A stretch of DNA of 38,440 nucleotides from Acidobacteriota bacterium. GTDB lineage: Bacteria; Acidobacteriota; Vicinamibacteria; Marinacidobacterales; Marinacidobacteraceae. The stretch spans positions 1 to 38,440 of the forward strand of contig JAJEFG010000088.1 in assembly GCA_022820545.1 (NCBI GenBank), given 5' to 3'. Position 1 is the first letter of the stretch. Each line of letters starts with the position of its first letter. The notes beneath the pieces were generated by a model. That model saw only the letters and a program-made list of their open reading frames with translations, had not been told where the DNA came from and ran no database searches. The translations under genes were made by a program, and so were the position numbers. This document shows, piece after piece, positions 32,927 through 38,440 of this stretch.

Positions 32927-32970
32927 TCGCCTCGCTGCGCTCGGCGATGCCGACCAGAGGTCGGCGCTCC
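32927..32970 (-). repeat. REP-like twin hairpin, copy 6 (inverted)
   Basis: On the minus strand: GGAGC lead, GCCGACC-TCT-GGTCGGC (32949-32965) and a second imperfect hairpin with a GCA loop (32927-32947). It is followed by GAAACCGCATTTC, as in copy 3. Head-to-head with copy 5. Confidence 0.7.
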
Positions 32971-33060
32971 AAGCCGGGTGCGCCGCCGGACACCGGATGT
33001 CGCCGGGGTTGTGAACCGGGCCGGGAAACTCCACACTAGACCGGCTTGGGAGGAACCCCC

Positions 33061-35121
33061 ATGAAGAACGTCCTGATCGCGCTTGTGGCGCTGTTCGCCG
33101 CCGGCGCCGCCCCCGCCCAGGAGACCGCCGGTGACGGACGGCTGACCGCGTCGCACATCCTGGATTGGGAACGGGTGAGCGGCCCGGCCATCGCCCCCGA
33201 CGGCTCGGTGGTCATCTACACCCGCAGCCACGTGGACCAGACGAAGGACCGCTGGACCTCGGAACTGTGGATCGTGAACGCCGACGGCAGCCGCAACCGT
33301 TTCCTGACCAGGGGGTCCGGTCCGGTGTGGTCGCCGGACGGCACCCGCATCGCCTTCCTCGCGGACGCCGGGGACGACGGGAGCCAGATCTTCGTCCGCT
33401 GGATGGACGCCGAGGGCGCCACTTCGCAGGTCACCCGGGACGGTCCGACCCCGCGGGACATCCACTGGTCGCCGGACTCGAAGCACATCGCCTTCACCCG
33501 CATGGTCGCCGCTCCCGAGACCTGGGACCTGCCCTCGATGCCTCGCGCTCCCGACGGCGCCGAATGGACGAAGACGCCGCGGATCGTCCGGAAGATGCAC
33601 TTCCGCCAGGACCGGGTGGGGTTCCTCGAGGAGGGTTACCGCCATCTCTTCGTCGTTCCGGCTGACGGCGGGGCGGCGCGCCAGCTCACCAAGGGTGGCT
33701 GGCACGTTGGGTCACGCGGCGCGGTGGGCCTCGACTACGGCGCCGGGCTCGACTGGACCCCGGACGGCAAGGGTCTCGTCTTCGACGCTTCCCGGGCGGA
33801 CGACGCCGACCTCCGCTACCGCGAGTCGCACATCCACTTCGTGGACCTCGCGACCGGGGCCATCCGCCAGATCACCGACAAGCGCGGTCCCTGGTCCGGA
33901 CCGGTGGTCTCGCCCGACGGGCAGCACGTCGCCTTCAGCGGCTACGACTGGACGGAACAGACCTACAAGGTGAGCGACCTCCAGGTGATCGGCTTCGACG
34001 GCTCCGCCATGCGCTCCCTTTCGGCGAGCCTCGACCGGGACGCCAACAACCCGATCTGGGGTCCGGACAGTGACCGGATCTACTTCACCGCCGACGACCG
34101 CGGCTCCCGGAACCTCCACGTGGCTTCCCTGGATGGCGGGACCAGCCCGGTGACCGAGGGCGCCCACATCCTCACCGTGAACACGATCTCGGCGACGGGC
34201 GTCGCCGCCGCGGTCCGGACCTCCTTTCACGAGCCCGCCGACGTGGTCGTCTTCCCGGTGTCCGACCCGTCGCAGTCCACCCAGGTCACCGCGGTGAACG
34301 ACGACGTGCTCGCCGGGATCGAACTCGGCGAGGTGGAGGAGCTCTGGTACGACTCGACGGACGGGACCCGGGCGCAGGGCTGGGTCATCAAGCCGCCCGG
34401 TTTCGACCCCGCCCGGAAGTACCCCCTGGTCCTCCACATCCACGGCGGGCCTCACGCGATGTACAACGTGGGCTTCAACAACGCCTTCCAGAACTTCGCC
34501 GCGAACGACTACCTGCTGCTCTACACGAACCCCCGGGGCAGCACCGGCTACGGGACCGATTTCGGGAACGCGATCGACAACGGCTATCCGAGCGTGGACT
34601 ACGACGACCTCATCGCGGGCGTGGACGCGACCATCGAGCGCGGTTACGTGGACGAGAGCCGTATGTACGTGACCGGGTGCAGCGGCGGCGGGGTGCTCTC
34701 CTCCTGGGTGATCGGCCAGACGAACCGCTTTGCGGCCGCCGCGGTCCGCTGTCCGGTGGTGAACTGGATGAGCTTCGCCGGCACCGCGGACATCGTGCGC
34801 TGGGGCTACAGCCGGTACCACGGCTTCCCCTGGGACAACGCCGAAAAGTACCTCGAGCACTCGTCCCTCATGTACGTGGGCCGGGTCACCACCCCGACCC
34901 TGCTGATGACCGGCGAACTCGACCTGCGGACGCCGATGAGCCAGACCGAGGAGTACTACCAGGCCCTCAAGGCCGTGGGCGTTCCCACCGAGCTGGTGCG
35001 CTTCTACGACGAGTACCACGGGACGAGTTCGCAGCCCTCGAACTTCATCCGCACCCAGCTCTACATGCTGGACTGGTTCTCGCGCTACACCCGCGATCCG
35101 GCCGGGGAGACCGACCGATGA
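33061..35121 (+). CDS. Exported S9-family peptidase
   Basis: A 686-residue prolyl-oligopeptidase-type enzyme (dipeptidyl aminopeptidase/acylaminoacyl peptidase group). It has a signal peptide (MKNVLIALVALFAAGAAPAQ). A WD40/TolB-like propeller follows to about residue 430 (SPDGTRIAFLAD, SPDSKHIAFTR, SPDGQHVAFSG). The catalytic alpha/beta hydrolase domain has Ser541 in GCSGGG, Asp621 in GELDLRTP and His653 in DEYHGTSS. It should degrade small peptides in the periplasm. A good GGAGGAA site precedes the ATG. Its TGA overlaps the start of the cupin gene. Confidence 0.92.
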   Translation: MKNVLIALVALFAAGAAPAQETAGDGRLTASHILDWERVSGPAIAPDGSVVIYTRSHVDQTKDRWTSELWIVNADGSRNRFLTRGSGPVWSPDGTRIAFLADAGDDGSQIFVRWMDAEGATSQVTRDGPTPRDIHWSPDSKHIAFTRMVAAPETWDLPSMPRAPDGAEWTKTPRIVRKMHFRQDRVGFLEEGYRHLFVVPADGGAARQLTKGGWHVGSRGAVGLDYGAGLDWTPDGKGLVFDASRADDADLRYRESHIHFVDLATGAIRQITDKRGPWSGPVVSPDGQHVAFSGYDWTEQTYKVSDLQVIGFDGSAMRSLSASLDRDANNPIWGPDSDRIYFTADDRGSRNLHVASLDGGTSPVTEGAHILTVNTISATGVAAAVRTSFHEPADVVVFPVSDPSQSTQVTAVNDDVLAGIELGEVEELWYDSTDGTRAQGWVIKPPGFDPARKYPLVLHIHGGPHAMYNVGFNNAFQNFAANDYLLLYTNPRGSTGYGTDFGNAIDNGYPSVDYDDLIAGVDATIERGYVDESRMYVTGCSGGGVLSSWVIGQTNRFAAAAVRCPVVNWMSFAGTADIVRWGYSRYHGFPWDNAEKYLEHSSLMYVGRVTTPTLLMTGELDLRTPMSQTEEYYQALKAVGVPTELVRFYDEYHGTSSQPSNFIRTQLYMLDWFSRYTRDPAGETDR

Positions 35122-35570
35122 CCCGCCGCGTCAACCTTGCGCTCGCGCTGGCTGCGGGCCTCGGCCTCGCCGCCGGGTTCGCGGCAGGGCGCTCTTCAGC
35201 GGCGGTCCAGGCCGCCGATCTGGGGAGCTTCGTCAGCGCCGGCGGCACCGAGCTCGAACTCCTGCTCTCGGAGTCCAATCTCGGTGGCGGCGAGGTCCAG
35301 ATCGGGGTGATCACCTGGCCGCCCGGCGCCAACTCCGGGAACCACCCGCACGGCGCCACCGAGGTCTTCTACGTGCTCGAAGGCGAACTCGAGCACGTGG
35401 TCGACGGGGTCTCCGAGATCCTCGGTCCCGGCGATCTCGGTTTCGTCCGTCCGCCGTCCGAGGTGAACCACATCACCTCGCCCGACGGCGGCCCGGTCCG
35501 GGCCCTCGTGATCTGGGCGCCGGGCGGTGAAGGGACGCGGATCGTCGGCAACTGGGAACGTAGCGAGTAG
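35118..35570 (+). CDS. Exported cupin protein
   Basis: A 150-residue protein with an N-terminal hydrophobic signal or anchor (residues 5-30) and a single cupin barrel. Metal ligands are H76 and H78 (GNHPHGATEVFY), E82 and H118 (EVNHIT). It could be a small dioxygenase, isomerase or binding protein. Its ATG overlaps the peptidase stop (ATGA), so both are made together. The function of the pair is unknown. Confidence 0.85.
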   Translation: MTRRVNLALALAAGLGLAAGFAAGRSSAAVQAADLGSFVSAGGTELELLLSESNLGGGEVQIGVITWPPGANSGNHPHGATEVFYVLEGELEHVVDGVSEILGPGDLGFVRPPSEVNHITSPDGGPVRALVIWAPGGEGTRIVGNWERSE

Positions 35571-35677
35571 CACCGGGCCTCCCGGCGAACCGGGGCGCTC
35601 CCGAATTCGTAAGGGGTAGGAAACCTCGGGGTTCGGTGCGCCCGCCTCCCGGCGCCGCCCCGGGGGAGGGAGCCGCC

Positions 35678-37546
35678 ATGAGCCGGAGCATCCGAGTCCG
35701 CTTTCCCAGGAGATCACGCCGCCAGGCCCCGCCCGGGGGTGAGCCGGAGCCGGCCGCCCCGGCGCCGGAAACGGCGGCCGGCGTCGGGTCGTTCGATCCG
35801 TTTCGGCGCGGCGCCGCCGACGTGCCCGACCCCGCCCTCACCGCCGCGGAACGCGCCGCCGCCGAGGAGGAGGCGCGCCAGGGAATTCCGGCATCGGCGG
35901 CCACCGCTCCCTCTCCCGGCGAACGCCGGGCCGAGGGCCGGTTCCTGGAGGGGATCGCCAGGATTCGCGGTCTCGCGGACGGGGCCCTCGGCCGGCTGCG
36001 GGCGGCGCAGCACGAGGCGCGGACGCGCGCCGTCCGGATCGAGTCCGGCGCCACCCGGGAACGGGAGCGCGGGCCGGCCCTCGCGGACGTGCAGCCCGCC
36101 TGCCAGCGGCTGGACTCCCGCTATGTTCGGTCCCAGGCCGCCGCGAAGGAGCTCGCCGGCTTCCGCCGCGCCCGGGGACTCCCCGACTACGTCACTCCCC
36201 GGCCGCCCTCCCGCGGCTGGATGTGGCTCCTCCTTGCGGTAGCCGCCGCCGAAACGACCGCGAACGGGCTGCTCCTGCACTCGGCATCCACCGAGGGAGT
36301 GGTTTCCAACTGGCTCTTCGCCGCGTTGGTCACCGGCATGAACGTCGGACTGCTGGGCTGGGTGATGGGCGATCTGATCTTCCGCCGGATGCTCGGCGCG
36401 GGGACGCTGCGCCGGGTGGTCCTCGCCGGAGCCGTGCTGCCCTGCCTGTTTCTGGCGGGACTGCTCCATTTCGGGTTCGCCCACTACCGGGACGCGGTGC
36501 AGGCGCTCGACGCCTCGCGCGCCGCCGCGGTCCTGGACCTCGATGACATTGACGCCGGGGCGGAGCCGGGGACAGGCGGGGGCGATCCGCACCCACCGCC
36601 GCCGCTCAGCGTCGAGCAGGCCGTCATCGGCGAACTCCGCGCCCAGTTCCTCTGGTGGCGGCCGGGAGCGGCCCTCGTGGACCATCCCGCCGAGGCGCCG
36701 CCCGACGACCACTCGCTGGATTCCGTGCGGCAACTCGCGGCCGGCAGCGTGGGATACCGGGCGGAGGACGGCGGTCTGGTGTTGGTCGAGGATCCGCTCG
36801 CCGGGAGGTTCGAGGGGTGGCGCTCGCTGCTGCTCCTCGGCATCGGGTTCACCGCGCTGCTGCTGGCCGTCTGGAAGTGGTTCGGGGGCCGCGAGCCGAT
36901 CCCCCACTTCGCCCGGCTCCATGGCGCGCGCGATGCGACCGCCCGCGAACTTGAAACGGAGTACGCGGATTCGCTGCGGAGGCTGGAGGAGGACGAACGT
37001 CGTCACCGGCAGCGGCTCGGCGACGCGGAAGCCGGGTTGCTGGCTCTTGGGGGCCGGTTGACCGGCCTCGATGCGGCAAGGCGCCAGTTACTCGCCCGGG
37101 AGGCGGAACTCCTTCGGCTGACGCTGGCGGCCGGCGCGAGCGCCGTCGAGGACTTCCGCGAGGCGAACCGCCAGCGGCGGCTGTCCCACGACCCGCCGCC
37201 GTCCTTCTGGAGCACGCCGTGGGCGCCCGCGGTTCCGGATCGTGGTGAGGCCGATGATGCGGCGTGGAGGCGGGAACACGAGCAGGGTCTCTACGAGGTC
37301 ATGGAGGCGGCGGAGCGGGTCCGGATCGCGAACGCCGCCCACGCCGCACCGGCCGCGGCAGCTTTCGCGGAAGCGCGGGAACGGCTGGCGCAGGCGGCGC
37401 GGATCCCGGGCGCCCGGCGGCGTCCGTCCGGTCCTCCCGGTGGCGGCTCCGGGCCACCCTCCGGGGGCAAGCCGGGGAGCCAGGAGGTTCGGTTGGTGCC
37501 GCGCGCGGGGCAGGATCCCGGCGGCCGGCTGGAGATCGCCTCTTGA
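35678..37546 (+). CDS. Large membrane/coiled-coil protein of unknown function
   Basis: A 622-residue protein. The N-terminal 180 residues are Pro/Ala/Arg-rich, then helical. Transmembrane helices follow at about 184-205, 212-236, 248-270 and 383-402, with a soluble loop between the third and fourth. The C-terminal part (about 405-530) is a long charged coiled coil (LEEDERRHRQRLGDAEAGLL) ending in a Gly/Pro tail. I do not recognise the family; the helix order loosely recalls DUF4407-type membrane proteins. A GGGGGAGGG site precedes the ATG. Its TGA is part of the TTGA start of the next gene, so the two proteins very likely act together. Confidence 0.7.
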   Translation: MSRSIRVRFPRRSRRQAPPGGEPEPAAPAPETAAGVGSFDPFRRGAADVPDPALTAAERAAAEEEARQGIPASAATAPSPGERRAEGRFLEGIARIRGLADGALGRLRAAQHEARTRAVRIESGATRERERGPALADVQPACQRLDSRYVRSQAAAKELAGFRRARGLPDYVTPRPPSRGWMWLLLAVAAAETTANGLLLHSASTEGVVSNWLFAALVTGMNVGLLGWVMGDLIFRRMLGAGTLRRVVLAGAVLPCLFLAGLLHFGFAHYRDAVQALDASRAAAVLDLDDIDAGAEPGTGGGDPHPPPPLSVEQAVIGELRAQFLWWRPGAALVDHPAEAPPDDHSLDSVRQLAAGSVGYRAEDGGLVLVEDPLAGRFEGWRSLLLLGIGFTALLLAVWKWFGGREPIPHFARLHGARDATARELETEYADSLRRLEEDERRHRQRLGDAEAGLLALGGRLTGLDAARRQLLAREAELLRLTLAAGASAVEDFREANRQRRLSHDPPPSFWSTPWAPAVPDRGEADDAAWRREHEQGLYEVMEAAERVRIANAAHAAPAAAAFAEARERLAQAARIPGARRRPSGPPGGGSGPPSGGKPGSQEVRLVPRAGQDPGGRLEIAS

Positions 37547-38298
37547 AGTCCGTTTTCGGGACTGCCGCCGTTGTGGTGATCGTCTCGGGCTGCGCTGCTG
37601 AGCGCGACCCCTGCGCCGACTGGCCGGCCGGCCTGCCGCCGCGGACGCTCGCCGTGGTGGTGGATGCCACCGACGGGTTGTCACGTCCCCAGCGCGAGGA
37701 CATGTGGAGCCGGATCCGTCCGCTGGCCGACGAAGCGCCGGCGGGATCGGTCTTCCACCTCTACGAAGTGCGGTCGGACGCCCCCGGCGGAGTTCGGGAG
37801 GTTGCGGCCGTGCGCCGTCCGCCGCACCCCTGCGAGGTGACCCACTGGACCGACAACCCCGACCAGCGCGCCGCGCAGTGGGCGCCGCTCTATCTCCGGC
37901 CGCTCCGCGACGCCCTGGGCTCGATGTCCCGCGCCGGCCCGAGCGACTCCTCCGCGATCCTCCAGGCGGTCCAGTCAGCCGCGCGCCGTTTCCGGGACGC
38001 ACCGGATTCGGACGGGCATCTCATTCTGGTCTCCGATCTCCTCCAGAACCACGGGGTGGATTTCTATCGGGGGGTTCCGGAATTCGAGGACTTCCGTTCG
38101 ACCTCGCTCTACCAGGAGGTCCGCAGCCGGGGTTTCACCGGAGCGCGGCTGACCGTTCTGCAACTCCCGCCGAGCCGGGACGGCCTGGTGGACGAAGCGG
38201 CGCTGCGGCGGTTCTGGACCGCCTACTTCACCGACCAGGGCATGGTCGGCGTGGATGCCGCCTTCCTCCCGGTGGAAGGAGCGCGGCCGCAGGGCTAA
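37543..38298 (+). CDS. VWA-like lipoprotein
   Basis: A 251-residue lipoprotein. The signal runs MKSVFGTAAVVVIVSGC, with Cys17 as the lipidated residue. The fold resembles VWA: LAVVVDATDGLS at the first strand (D-x-T in place of DxSxS), the SDSSAILQAV segment, and HLILVSDLLQNH at the third metal-loop position. The end (EFEDFRSTSLYQEVRSRGF...FWTAYFTDQGM) matches a pattern I recall in lipoproteins of mobile regions, though I cannot name the family. Start is TTG at 37543 overlapping the upstream stop. It should sit in the envelope beside the membrane protein. Confidence 0.7.
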   Translation: MKSVFGTAAVVVIVSGCAAERDPCADWPAGLPPRTLAVVVDATDGLSRPQREDMWSRIRPLADEAPAGSVFHLYEVRSDAPGGVREVAAVRRPPHPCEVTHWTDNPDQRAAQWAPLYLRPLRDALGSMSRAGPSDSSAILQAVQSAARRFRDAPDSDGHLILVSDLLQNHGVDFYRGVPEFEDFRSTSLYQEVRSRGFTGARLTVLQLPPSRDGLVDEAALRRFWTAYFTDQGMVGVDAAFLPVEGARPQG

Positions 38299-38389
38299 CC
38301 GGAAGTTTCGGGGCCTGAACGGGACCAAGTGACGGCGAGTCATGGGTTTACGGCGTTTCCATGTTGTTCGGTGTAGCCACTAAGCGATA

Positions 38390-38418
38390 TTGACTTGCTT
38401 CGATCAATGGCCTATATT
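38390..38418 (+). promoter_or_regulatory. Near-consensus sigma-70 promoter, probably leaderless
   Basis: TTGACT (38390-38395), a 17-base spacer and TATATT (38413-38418). An interrupted palindrome ATTGA-N10-TCAAT (38389-38393 with 38404-38408) covers the -35 and could be an operator. The ATG at 38426 starts eight bases after the -10, where transcription itself should begin. Confidence 0.7.
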
Positions 38419-38425
38419 TGGCGCG

Positions 38426-38440
38426 ATGCCGCGCAGGAAT
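38426..38440 (+). CDS. Start of a gene cut by the window edge
   Basis: Five codons only (MPRRN). It is placed here because the ATG sits right at the expected transcription start of the promoter at 38390-38418. Nothing can be said about its product. Confidence 0.35.

Larger units (their letters stand above)
32687..33060. other. Divergent spacer with two REP elements
   Basis: This 374-base region lies between the VOC gene and the S9 peptidase. It contains REP copy 5 (32820-32858) and an inverted copy 6 (32927-32970). Short open frames across it are repeat-derived. A GGAGGAA ribosome site for the peptidase is at its right edge. No promoter is obvious. Confidence 0.6.

Noticed and set aside
33712..35019. 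His/Val-rich 435-codon frame opposite the S9 peptidase
   Set aside because: Antisense artefact of a well-supported gene.

Overview
This window is a very GC-rich bacterial chromosome segment with about 38 protein genes or gene remnants. I see no rRNA, tRNA or CRISPR array. Sec signal peptides, lipobox proteins and the mix of PQQ-type propeller, S9 peptidase, N-acyl-D-amino-acid amidohydrolase and DUF4175-like/MoxR/DUF58/BatA-like genes suggest an uncultured Gram-negative bacterium, perhaps Gemmatimonadota or Acidobacteriota. That assignment is an inference from gene content and is weak. Most long frames opposite real genes are by-products of the GC content.

Layout. 1-1118: a G/C homopolymer edge, a secreted lectin-like protein and the tail of a broken DUF4143 ATPase gene. 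1119-5700 (minus): a YkvI-like membrane protein, then a tightly coupled set read MOSC protein > CCA-adding-type enzyme > serine/threonine dehydratase > SixA-like phosphatase. 5796-6905: mnmA. 6953-9214: accessory patch with three helically phased operator-like repeats, an intact DUF4143 ATPase and a frameshifted PD-(D/E)XK nuclease. 9298-14394 (minus): a sulfur/methionine operon read small membrane protein > msrB > TauE/SafE exporter > metX > metY > CoA-binding protein > methyltransferase. 14619-16905: DUF3014 protein, then a ThiS/MoaD-like protein paired with an Asp-box propeller.

17026-19825 is a compact, less GC-rich cassette with its own strong promoter: a toxin-like small protein, an MqsA-like zinc-finger/HTH protein and a KGGVGR-variant ATPase with a helical-repeat tail. 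It is the best candidate here for an undescribed conflict or defence module. 19901-25261 is a four-gene DUF4175-like/MoxR/DUF58/VWA locus for a membrane-associated chaperone system. A short glutamyl-tRNA synthetase gene (25258-26742) has twin-hairpin REP-like elements read into both its ends. More copies of this element lie at 26811-26952 and 32820-32970.

27061-27734 is a VapBC module with a palindromic operator. It is followed by a PQQ-type propeller, a lipoprotein amidohydrolase, a solitary XRE regulator, a secreted unknown, an ArsC-like protein, a VOC protein, and an S9 peptidase coupled to a cupin. The right end holds a second candidate system: a large membrane/coiled-coil protein coupled by a TTGA overlap to a VWA-like lipoprotein. 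A near-consensus, apparently leaderless promoter then drives a gene that runs off the edge.

NTGA stop/start overlaps, several using TTG or GTG, recur across the window, so translational coupling appears to be a general habit of this genome.
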